The position numbers and the translations under genes are program-made. A DNA stretch of 64,000 nt from Alopecurus myosuroides. Taxonomy: Eukaryota; Streptophyta; Magnoliopsida; Poales; Poaceae. Below the pieces are notes generated by a model. It was not told where the DNA came from, searched no databases, and saw only the letters and a list, made by a program, of their open reading frames with translations. This document shows, piece after piece, positions 17,301 through 26,377 of this stretch (position 1 is the first letter of the stretch; each line of letters opens with the position of its first letter). The stretch is from the NCBI GenBank assembly GCA_028641055.1, contig JAPCYS010001516.1, positions 62,001-126,000 on the forward strand. The letters run 5' to 3'.

Positions 17301-17924
17301 CCAGACATTTCGTTTGCTGTTGGCATCGCAAGCAGGTTCATGGAGTCGCCAAGCATGCGACATTGGGTAGTCGTCAAGAAGATTCTCAGGTATGTGCGTG
17401 GCACACTAGGGTACGGCTGTTGTTACAGAAAGGGGAGTGGCACCCCGACGCTCACCGGCTACATGGACAGTGATCTAGCAGGAGATTTGGATGATTGGAA
17501 GAGCACCTCAGGGATTGTTTTCTTGCTTGGAGACAGTGTAGTGACATGGGCATCACAGAAGCAGCAGGTAGTGGCCATGTCTTCGTGCGAGGCTGAATAA
17601 GTTGCAGCTGCATCAGGCACTAGCCAGGGAGAATGGTTAAGGAGCCTGCTGGCAGATCTTGTTGGACAAGAACCGGTCAAGTTCAAGCTCCTCATTGACA
17701 ACCAGTCAGCGATCTCACTCAGCAAGAACCCAGTGTTTCATAACAGAAGCAAACAAATTGATATCAAATTCCACCACATTCGTCAGTGCATCGAAGATGG
17801 AAAGGTGGATGTTCATCATGTGAGAACAAGTGAGCAACTAGCAGATGTCCTGACCAAGGCCCTAGGAAGAACTCGTTTCATTGAAATGAGGATGAAGCTT
17901 GGAGTTGTCAAGGTGCAGGATTAA
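14326..17924 (+). pseudogene. Copia gag C-terminus and pol polyprotein (PR-IN-RT-RNase H), broken
   Basis: Domains in order: zinc knuckle (14418-14462); aspartic protease with LDTGASSH (about 14695-14718); GAG-pre-integrase with HARLGHL and CNRCTIGK (15090-15220), the HHCC zinc region of integrase; integrase core with HTDLRGP, RSDRGGEF and NGVVERRNQT (D, D, E residues present); reverse transcriptase from KWVFKLKKDPEG with KSAFLNGDLEEEVY and an intact YVDD (16971-16982); RNase H with DSDLAGD and SSCEAE. Lesions: TGA at 14326 and 15703 (both likely from Arg CGA), a frameshift near 15800, and TAA at 17598 replacing the Tyr after SSCEAE. The frame ends with TAA at 17922-17924. It cannot make a full polyprotein; the catalytic residues themselves are mostly intact. 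Confidence 0.93.
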
Positions 17925-17934
17925 GGGGGTGAAA
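17923..17934 (+). promoter_or_regulatory. Polypurine tract of the Copia element
   Basis: AAGGGGGTGAAA directly precedes the 3' LTR and overlaps the pol stop codon. Confidence 0.9.
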
Positions 17935-18364
17935 TGTTGGTTAATCCAACACTTAGCCTGACGGAGCAAATGGCAGCCTGCCGTGGTGTTAAAACGGATG
18001 GTTTCTGTGCCACGGCAGGAGGTGTGGTTTCTCATGTTTCTGAATAAAGTTCAGTAGAAAATAAACTGGTCGCCGATCGCCTGTGATCGCGCGTAGATAG
18101 GCTTAGACTGTTTCCTTCCAAGTTTGTAGGATCACCAGCACATCATGCGGAGCGTGGGATGGCGTGCTCAGTCGCTACACGTCGTTGCAAGTTTTACGGC
18201 CATTCTATTTTAGGCCTTTTGTTAAGTATCTGGAAATACAGAAAACACAGTACACACTTATGCTGCACAAAAACTCTCATCTTTCTCTGTGATCTACCTA
18301 GATCCTAGTTTCTCAACTGGTGAATTTGATTTAGCGAGAGAGTGAGTTGCTGTTCGCAACGACA
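17935..18364 (+). mobile_element. 3' LTR of the Copia element (430 bp)
   Basis: Begins TGTTGGTTAATCC and ends TTCGCAACGACA. Same length as the 5' LTR with no indels, only about 27 substitutions, mostly transitions. Confidence 0.95.
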
Positions 18365-18369
18365 CATTC
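18365..18369. repeat. Right target-site duplication of the Copia element (CATTC)
   Basis: Exact match to 8671-8675. Confidence 0.95.
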
Positions 18370-18613
18370 TACGTGCCAATTTAGAGGAATTGGGCGCGAC
18401 TTGGGTCTATGACTAACGGTCCCCGCCTTTCGGTTGGGCTGACTGGACAATGTCCGGCGCCCCTAGGCAAGCCCCCAAGTTTAGCGGGTGGGCTGGGGGT
18501 GAGAGACATAAATTTGATGGGTGGACACACTTGGGGGTGCCGCTGTATGCGTTTTTTTTGTCTAGACCCCCAATGAGCCATTGGGGGTGCCGGTGGAGAT
18601 GCTCTTATCCCCT
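18370..18613. mobile_element. Terminal part of a DNA transposon, possibly PIF/Harbinger type
   Basis: The block ends in GGTGGAGATGCTC followed by TTA (18611-18613 region). GAGCATCTCCA-type ends with a TTA target site are typical of grass PIF/Harbinger elements. It contains an imperfect short palindrome, CCCCCAATG AGC CATTGGGGG at about 18568-18588. The opposite terminus is not found in 8358-8670, so that end is deleted or lies left of the window. No coding sequence seen. Confidence 0.4.
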
Positions 18614-18895
18614 GTATCATAGATTTTGGTGCTGGTAGGTATCGGCCGTTCTTCCCTCATCACATTCCATGGGTTTACCGCATGGTCACATGTAAGAAGA
18701 GCATGGTAAGTATCGTGGGGAACTCTAGCACAGAGTTGGCAGGTCGGACTTGTCGCAATATGCCTCCCGTTCATGTTCATAACTTCATATTAGTCACAAG
18801 CGCTAGTGTGACCAACTTCCATACTTTTCTTTGTTTTATGTGGAACTTTAACCTTCCAAACCATGTCCCTCCATGTTTGATCATCCTAGAGACAT
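18614..18895 (-). pseudogene. LINE fragment: zinc-binding region after reverse transcriptase
   Basis: On the minus strand the sequence encodes KLVTLALVTNMK, then after a small shift NMNGRHIATSPTCQLCARVP and TYHALLTCDHA, the zf-RVT motif (CX2C, then HX4C) that follows the reverse transcriptase of plant LINEs. Upstream, a second frame gives MVWKVKVPHKTK, the usual lead-in, so one frameshift separates them. It is a small dead fragment, not part of the LINE at 24991-30618, which is on the other strand. Confidence 0.65.
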
Positions 18896-19153
18896 GAACT
18901 ACAAGCCCCATGTAGGCGCGTTTGGTTGCCTGCATGAACTTTTCAGCCTGCTGGATGCAGGCCCTGGGGGCATGGCCACTCGGAAACAAGACTTCGGCCA
19001 AATTGGGAAACTTGTTTGGGAGCCTGCAGATGGGTTGTTCGCATCGGTTGAGATGCAAACCCTAGTTTGTTTAGTACGCTGCAATCTATGCATCTAGGCT
19101 CTGCTCAAGTAAGTGCACATTATTTGGTTGTGTGCATTAGGCCTGCTATTTAA
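18896..19153. other. Unassigned flank between LINE fragment and BARE-like LTR
   Basis: About 260 bp containing GGCGCGTTTGGTTGCCTGCATG and CCTAGTTTGTTTAGTACG, strings of the kind seen at ends of grass hAT or Harbinger miniature elements, but no matching inverted terminus or target duplication could be located. No coding sequence recognised. Confidence 0.25.
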
Positions 19154-20765
19154 GGGAATATGCCCGAGAGGCAATAATAAAGTGGTTATTATGTTATTCC
19201 TTATTTATGATAAATGTCTATTTCGCATGCTATAATTGTATTAACCGGAAACGTTGATACATGTGTGTCTGATAAACAAACAAGAGTTCCTAGTAACGCC
19301 TCTGGTTTAACTAGCTCGTTGATTAACTTATGATCAAGGTTTCATGATCATGAACATTGGATGTTGTTAATAACAGGGTCATATCATTGGTAGAATAATG
19401 TGATGAACATAGACCCAAAGTGAATATAGCAATGTGATCAAGTTATTAAGTTTACATTGTTATATCAAACATATGAAGTAACTCTAATCCTTAGACCATG
19501 AGATCATGTCAATCAGTAACACCGGAAGAGTGCTTTGATCTCATTAAACGTCACACTGTAACAGGGTGACTATAAAGGTGCCATTGGGTATGCGGAAAGT
19601 ATTAGTTGAAGCTCATGGATAGAGAGTGGGATTTGTCCATCCAAATGACGGAGATATATACTCTGGACCCTCTCGGTGATATCACATCAACACCGCTTGC
19701 AAGCACGTGACTAGGTCACAAGGATGTCCTATCACGGAACGAGTAAAAGAGTACTTGTGATAACGAGATTTAACTAGGTATGGGTGATACCAATGATCGG
19801 ATCTCAGACAAGTAAAATATCGCGAGACAAAGGGAATTGGTTACGACGTTTATGGTTGACACGATCACTAGATTCATCGTTGAATGTGTAGGAGTTATTA
19901 CGGATCTCCAGGTCCCGCTGTTGTCTATTGATCGGAGAGGTGTCTCTATCATGTCTACGTTATTCACGAACCGTAGGGCGACACACTTAAGGTTTGATGA
20001 CGCGATTGAGTGGATACGGAATATCGGAGAAAAGTTTGGACACCACCAAAATTGTTTCGGGGAATATTGAAATAGTTCAAGGTGGTATATGTTAATGTTT
20101 GATTAACAAATAGTTCAAGGGGTAAGTGTTAATGTTTGTTAATAGGATTAACAAATACTAAAATAAAGAAATGAAATTGTTTTATTTATTTATTACAGAA
20201 AACCCTTGGAATTTTGAGTGGGAATTGATAAGAGAATGAGTGGGTTGAGTGGAGACTCCACCCACATGATGAGGGGAGAGGTGGAGGCACCAAAATTTAT
20301 GGGCTGCCTCCCCTCCTATATAAAGCGGGGTTGGACCTCCCTCTCCCCACACAACTTGGTGTCATATCTCTCACCCTCCTCCCGCTTCTCCACCTCTTGG
20401 TCATCCGCTTGGCGAAGCCATGGCCGTCTAATTTATCCACCACACCACGCCGTCGTGTTGTTGGAGTTTCCGATGGATCTTCTACTTCCGCTGCCTCGCT
20501 AGATCGAGGAAATGGAGGTCGTCATCAAGCTATACGTGTGACTGAGTGCGGAAGTGCTGCCGGATTGCAACGCTCTTTTTTGCGATCTTGAGATCAATGT
20601 GAGTTCGACTACATCACCAACGAGATTCGATCTCGTAACGCTTTGTGTCTTAGAGGGTATGTTCTTCTTAAGACTTTATCTATGCCCGTTGCTTACATAT
20701 CCTAGATTAGATCTTGGCCCTTTGGGTGTCTCTCGCATAGGTAAATTTTTGTTTTCTATGCAACA
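19154..20765 (+). mobile_element. BARE/Angela/WIS-like Copia solo LTR
   Basis: The start GGGAATATGCCC followed by GAGAGGCAATAATAAAG, then ATTGTATTAACCGGAAAC, GTGACTATAAAGGTGC, GGAACGAGTAAAAGAG, TAACGAGATTTAACTAGGTA and AGACAAAGGGAATTGG, follow the order of the Triticeae BARE1/Angela/WIS LTR. It ends near CTATGCAACA. Neither a primer site nor coding sequence follows, so it is a solo LTR. The first bases (TGCTATTTAA before GGGAATATG) differ from the family start and no target duplication is seen (AGGCC on the left, AACCC on the right), so an end may be altered or the junction rearranged. Confidence 0.8.
20317..20325 (+). promoter_or_regulatory. TATA box of the BARE-like LTR
   Basis: TATATAAAG in the context CCTCCTATATAAAGCGGGG, in the second half of the LTR as expected for the U3/R boundary. 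Confidence 0.55.
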
Positions 20766-20858
20766 AACCCTTGAGCTATGGTAACCCTTTGTCATATATG
20801 ATGAGCTTACCAGTTTTTGATCATACATCTGATCATGCATCTGATCATAAACACCAAA

Positions 20859-21149
20859 CTATAATAAGGCAAGCTTAAGAATCACAACAATGAGGACGAT
20901 TATTATGAAGTCTTTGATCTGACTACCTTTCCCATGATTTGGCACCTGGGCTATCACCCCATCAGCTATCAACACATCTGGTACAACCTCAATGGCATTG
21001 ATGAAGTTGTAGCGGTTCTCCTGAGCCTCCTCCAAAGTTCCAAACCCTTCGTAGCTGTTGTTCGAGAAGCATGTGACTTGTTCCTGGTAGGTCCTTCACG
21101 AACTGTACACTCGATGTCGCCTTCCTCTATACACCACATACCAGTTCAT
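20859..21149 (-). pseudogene. Viroplasmin/RNase H1-N-like domain protein with C-terminal membrane segment
   Basis: Begins ATG at 21149 right after a TTTGCAG splice acceptor and reads MNWYVVYRGRRHRVYSS, then RTYQEQVTCFSNNSYEGFGT and LEEAQENRYNF, the fold of the Cauli_VI / RNase H1 N-terminal domain (YVVYRGR...VYxSW...QVxxFxxNSYxGF) that binds RNA-DNA hybrids. The C-terminal part is hydrophobic (FIIIVLIVVILKLALL), a likely membrane segment. An in-frame TGA at 21098-21096 replaces the Trp expected after SS. Length is 96 codons to TAG at 20861-20859. It lies downstream of the Myb/SANT gene on the same strand and may be its last exon(s) or a separate gene. Confidence 0.7.
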
Positions 21150-21945
21150 CTGCAAACACACAAGGATTCGAAAAAACATAAGATCATCATCATTGGACGC
21201 ATAAATGAAGAACATAGAAACCATAAAAGCCTCACACGGTACAAGGATAGAAAACCTAGAGCAGCATGCATAGTCATTAGCAAAATAGGATCACAATTTC
21301 ATCCTATCACTATGGTGTCAACCTACCACCACATCAAAAGTCGGTGTCATCCTACCACCACCAAGTTCACCATCGTGAGGGGTTAGTATATACCATTTGA
21401 CCAAAATATTCATGCCATAATAGAAGTTCACTAAGCCCTATCTAAACCAAATGTACATCATCATTATCATTCAGGTCATCATCATCATGTTGCTGCTTCT
21501 CCCACCACAACATGACACGATCAAACATCATAGTACTTGCCGAGGAAGGTCCTAAGCCAGAGGGTCCTATGCTTCTCTACCATGCTGACAAAGTTCACAC
21601 CTTGTACCTTGTGCTCGACGAGGTGGCCGAGAGCCACCATCATGTCCTCCTTGGTGAATCTAATGGTGTCCATGACAACATTGTACAACTCAGGTGCATG
21701 TCGGTTGGTTTGATCTCCCTGGTGGCCTGGGCGTCCTCCTTCATAACCTTAGTCATGCTGGAGAAAGACTTGATCTCGTCATCACCGAGAGATCACCCTC
21801 TTCATCTTCCCAGGTTGACCGTGAACATGACCCTGTCTATGGCCGTGCGCATCACCCTGCTTGTCGGGAGGGCCATCCTGGATCACTATATCGGACTCTT
21901 CCTACGTCTCAGCATCCTTCGGCAGGGGCGTGCCGAGGGGACCTC

Positions 21946-23562
21946 TGATACGTCTCCAACGTATCTATAATTTCTGATGTTCTGTGTTGATATTATGTCA
22001 ATTGCTACATGTTTTCTATACAATTCATAGCATTTTTTATACATTTTCTAGGACTAACCTATTGACAAGATGCCACAGCGCTAAATCATGTTTCCTGCTG
22101 TTTTTATTTCAGAAAAGTTGTTCTGGAAATATTCTCGGAATTGGATGGAACAAAAGCCAAAGTCCCTATTTTGCTGTCACGTACACGGAGTCCAAAGGAG
22201 ACCTGAAGGGGGCTGGGAGGTGGCCACACCACGTGGCGGCGCGCCTCCTGGCCGCACCACCACGTGGTGTGGGCCACCTGGGCGCCCACCGACATCGCCC
22301 TTCCACCTATATAATGTCTTCCTCGAAAAAACCCTAAATACCCAAGCCTCCATCCACGAAAATTTCCGTAACCGCCGTCATCGTCAACCCTAGTTAGGGA
22401 GGGTTCGTAAGCTCTTCCCGGCACCCTGCCGGAGAGGGGAATCATCACCGGAGGGCTCTTCATCACCATGCATGCCTCCGGAGTGATGCGTGAGTAGTTC
22501 ATCCTTGGAGTACGGGTCCATAGCAGTAGCCAGATGGTTGTCTTCTCCTATTTTGTGCCATCATGTTTAGATCTTGTGACCTGCCTAACATGATCAAGAT
22601 CATTTTATTATAATGATACATGTTGTGTTTGCTGGGATCCGATGAATATTGAATACTATGTCAAATTGATTATAGATCTATCATATGTGTTATTTGTGAA
22701 CTTGCATGCTCTCTGTTACTAGTAGATGCTCTTCCAAGTAGATGCTTGTGACTCCAAGAGGGAGTATTTATGCTAGATAGTGGGTTCATGCCTCCAATAA
22801 TCTGGGAGAGTGACAATAACTTCTAAGATTGTGGATGTGCTGTTGCCACTAGGGATAAAACAACACTTCTTTGTCTAAGGATAAATGTATTGTTTACATT
22901 ACGCACTTTACTTAATGCAATAATATGTTGCTTGCAACTCAATACCCAAAGTTTGCTCGGATGACGTCCTGAGGGTGGATTATTAGTCATAGATGCAGTT
23001 CGATGACAGTCTATGTATCATGTTATAATGCCCAAATAAATCTCCTAGTAATCATGATGTCATGTATATGCATTGTTATGCATTCTCTATTTGTCAATTG
23101 CGCAACTGTAATTTGTTCACCCAACATGTTATTTATCTGTTATGGAGAGACACCACTAGTGAACTGTTGATCCCGGTCCATTCTTTTACACTAATAATAC
23201 AACCTACCACAAACATTGTTCTTTTTCACTACAAACATTGTTCTCATTTCATTCACTACAAACAAACATCATTTTCCACACTATACGTCTAATCCTTTGT
23301 TTTCAACAAAACCGGTGAGATTGACAACCTCACTATTTCGTTGGGGCAAAGTATCTTGGTTGTGTTGTGTGCAGATTCCCCGTTGCTGGTGAGCCTGGTA
23401 GTGCGCCCTGCCAACATCAGCTGTCAGCAACCTTCAGAAGTGATTTCTTTCTCCTACTGGTCCGATTAAACATTGATTTCTTTCTGAGGGAAAATCTAGC
23501 TGATGTACTCATCATACCTTCCTCTTGGGGTCTCCCAACGAACGTGTGTCCACACGCCATCA
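21946..23562 (+). mobile_element. Athila-type solo LTR (1617 bp) inside the Myb/SANT exon
   Basis: Starts TGATACGTCTCCAACG and ends CCACACGCCATCA, the same family group as 6733-8357. There is no internal domain; both sides belong to the same exon, so it is a solo LTR. The flanks are ACCTC (21941-21945) and ATCTT (23563-23567): they differ by two C-to-T changes, and one copy of the first restores the expected Gly-Gly-Pro reading frame of the host exon, supporting a decayed target duplication. Confidence 0.88.
22308..22315 (+). promoter_or_regulatory. TATA box in the solo LTR
   Basis: TATATAAT in CCACCTATATAATGTC, aligned with the TATTTATA of the LTR at 6733-8357. Confidence 0.5.
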
Positions 23563-24252
23563 ATCTTCTGAGCCCATGGAAAACTTCCCGGTGGCCAAAC
23601 TGAAGGAGAAGATGGTTTTCATATGGGTGTAGTTAAGAATAGTCTTGTTCAGGAACTCGACATCTTTTAGGTGATCCTACTATTGGAAGGACAATTAGTT
23701 AGTTAGTTAGTAGGGATTGACAGTGACCTATGAAGGAAAGGGTGGTGTCCTCACCGTAATGTGAACCTTGTAGTGGTAATCCTCAAGGATGGCCATGAAT
23801 GTTTCCTCACACCATTGAGACCCGCTAAGGCCCCGGAGCATCATAACCCTAATCCACCTCTGCCTCCACTTCCTCAGGTGGTTGTACACCTGAGTAGACG
23901 TGACCTTAGTGCCACAGTGCACAAAAATACCCTTCGGGCAGGAAGTGAGATGGACTTCCTTGAAATCCTTCTGAGTTCTCACCCCTATCTTAATAAGCCC
24001 AACCATGTGCTTCAGGAAATAGGAAAACATGAATGGAAGCGGTTTCATGGTTGCTTTGGCTTGAGCTTTGTGGTTTTCTAACTTCGTAGTCACCTGTGAT
24101 GCTATGGTTTGGAAAAACTCATGCACAATGAGGCTAAGAGGCGGAGTCATGTCGAGCACAGAATTGTCGGGCATGGGCTGCGAGTCATCCATGTACGACA
24201 GGATCTGAGAGTCCCCAATGGAGACAAGTTCTTGACTAAGGTCATCGGCCAT

Positions 24253-24990
24253 GAACTTCTATATCGATAAGGCAAAACACAACCATAAATCCATCATCTA
24301 CACAAGAGATCTAGAACTCAAGAGCTAGCATGATAACTACACAAGATCAATACAACTTAACAACAACCATGATAGCTAGACAAGGACTACCCCCAGTGAC
24401 ATGATGAGAGCGCATATATCTACCACGGTACCATGTTGTCCAAACATATCGCCATTACCAGATGCGCAGAGATCTAAATTTTCCCATTTAGAAGAACTAC
24501 TTGGGTACTACGAGTTAGGGTTTAGTAACTTAAAACCATAGTTGCAAATGTGAGAAGACGAGGATACCTCTTCTGAAAGCTGACCTTCCGTCGCCTCCTC
24601 CGCCTCTGTCGCCGACCGGAGATTATACACCACTAGTAACTTAAGCCGGTTCCGCTCATGGGATCTACTTGTTTATGGATTGTCTTTGTTAGTGGCATTG
24701 CCACTAGTATGTTCTCTTAACTGGATGGGTCACTAATAAGTGGAAATTAACTAGTGTTGTGTGACCATTTCGACATGCTGCTATTATGTGGCTTACTGGT
24801 GGCACACCACTAATAGTGTCTCACAACACTATTCACATGTGACATCTCCACCTTCTTCTTCTACCACACATTTCTTTCTTCTCTCTCCACACTTCTTCTC
24901 CCTTGCTCTAGCGAGATCTATTTCTCATCTCGTTTCCATAGCAAGATCCGCTTCTCCTCCACTTGCTCTCTCTCGAGCATTAAATATGAC
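24253..24990. other. Upstream/subterminal part of the DNA transposon
   Basis: Upstream of the Myb/SANT start there is GC-poor DNA, then from 24640 repeated inverted motifs based on CCACTAGTA/CCACTAATAGTG, then CT-rich DNA with CTCTCCACACTTCTTCTCCC. No credible coding region. The boundary with the LINE 5' end is placed near 24990 but is not defined by any sequence mark. Confidence 0.35.
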
Positions 24991-25182
24991 TTACAAGATG
25001 AACAATATACAAATGCCCTCTCCGTTAGGGTTTTAGGCTCTGTGGCGATTTTTCGCCCCGTGAGATTGAAACCGATTCCGGCTCCTAATCCTCTTCGATT
25101 TACTATTAGGCAATCTTTCCCTTTTGCTTGTTTGATTACTCCTTCTCCTTGCGTCCGATCGGTGGTTTTATCCCCTCATACA

Positions 25183-26377
25183 ATGGATACGCCCTCGTCC
25201 TCGACCTCGGCTGCCGCCTTTGAGTCAGGGGAGATGGAACCAGGGATCAACGATATGCTGGAGCACCTAGACCTACGTGATGACGAATTGGATGATGCGG
25301 TGATCGGGGTAGAATAAGTTCGTGTGCTAGAAAAATATGCGCGCTGGCTAGTAGTCACGAAAGTTCATACGACGCGATCCTTCAGCTCAGAAGCTCTGTT
25401 CGGGAAGATGAAAGCGATTTGGGACTTGTCCAGGGAACCATCTTGCAGAGAGGCTGGGAATAATCTGTTCGTTTTTCAGATGTACTGCCTGGGGGATTGG
25501 AAAAAAGTAGTTCATTAGGGTCCTTGGACCTTCCGTGGATAGGAGGTGCTCATTGAAGATTACAATGGTCGCGAGGATCCAGAGAAGATAAAGTTTGGGT
25601 TTGTATACCTATGGGCTCAAATCCATGGTATCCCAGAGCTTTACCGCAATACATCAGTGATCGATGATCCGGCTCGTCGAATTGGGAAAACCAAAGAGGT
25701 GCAGATGAACCCTAAATTATTCTTCGAAGGAAATTATGTACGGATCAGAGTGTTGGTTGATGTGGAGAAACCTCTGAAGCATGTTACTGGGCTAAACATT
25801 GAAGGGGAAGGTACAAAGAGACTATTTATCAAATATGAAAAAAAATCACGTACTTCTGTAAGCACTGCGGATTGGTAGGGCATAATCACGAAGCGTGCAG
25901 GGATGGTGTCTGATCTGCCCGGGAACTACAATACGGGGATTTCATGCTAGCAACACGGCGTGCAGTCCCTCCTCCTGTAGAAGCAGGATCGTTTGCACCC
26001 CGTGGTCGTGGGGGTCGTACTGGTTACAGAGCCAATGCCGATCTCGGCCGGAAGCGCTCTTCGCAAGAGGCCTCGCTGGATTCTGAGACAGACTTGATGG
26101 ATGATGCTTTTAGCCCTCTCAAATTGCCCGCTGATGCTGCTGGTTCTGAACGTGAGCTGGGAGTTAAGAGGAACTTGGACTTTAATAAAGAAGATACGGA
26201 GGCTGGCGGTTTAGCTATGGAGGGTGAGAACAACCCCATCGTTCCTCCCCCTCCTCGGGGTCACACTGAGGGGGTCACACTGACCCACGTGATCACACAA
26301 AGAAACGCAAGATGACAGGCAACTCCAATGACTTGGCAACATCGGCGGCCTCCTTCGAGGAGGACCGCCGGGGCCCA
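25183..26377 (+). pseudogene. LINE ORF1: nucleic-acid-binding protein with CCHC zinc knuckle
   Basis: Start ATG 25183 (MDTPSSSTSAAAFESGE). A DUF4283-like region follows: WLVVTKVHTTRSFSSEAL, WDLSREPSCREAGNNLFVFQ, GPWTF, PEKIKFGFVYLWAQIHGIP and VRIRVLVDVEKPLKHV. A zinc knuckle CKHCGLVGHNHEAC (about 25858-25899, CX2CX4HX4C) lies after a frameshift at an A-run near 25845. The C-terminal part is Pro/Arg-rich. Stops: TAA 25316, TAG 25516, TAG 25540 (from Trp), TGA 25910. ORF1 protein coats the LINE RNA. Its end probably overlaps the ORF2 start in an ATGA at 26378-26381. Confidence 0.75.

Larger units (their letters stand above)
21521..24252 (-). pseudogene. Myb/SANT-like transposon gene, exon 2 split by a solo LTR
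   Basis: Exon 1 runs from ATG 24252 (MADDLSQELVS) to a GT donor after 23755 and carries the Myb/SANT-like motif RTQKDFKEVHL, TSTQVYNHLRKWRQRWIR and LSGSQWCEETF. A short intron (about 23754-23677) ends with GTAG. Exon 2 starts 23676 (DHLKDVEFLNKTILNY, ATGKFSMGS), is interrupted by the LTR at 23562-21946, and resumes at 21945 with PLGTPLPKD, ending LWLRTFLGKYYDV and TGA at 21523-21521. After the LTR there is an in-frame TAG and at least two frameshifts. Such proteins (Myb_DNA-bind_3 type) are DNA-binding and frequent in plant DNA transposons. No native host function is implied. Confidence 0.75.
20766..24990 (-). mobile_element. DNA transposon remnant (CACTA-like) with two accessory genes
   Basis: Two minus-strand genes typical of Triticeae DNA transposons lie here: a Myb/SANT-like gene and a small viroplasmin-domain gene with a membrane anchor. 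The right part (24640-24840) has alternating inverted motifs such as GGCATTGCCACTAGTA and GTGGCACACCACTAATAGTG, resembling CACTA subterminal repeats. No transposase and no CACTA terminus were found; the left end abuts the BARE-like LTR and the right end the LINE. Class assignment is therefore inference. An Athila-type solo LTR is nested at 21946-23562. Confidence 0.5.
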
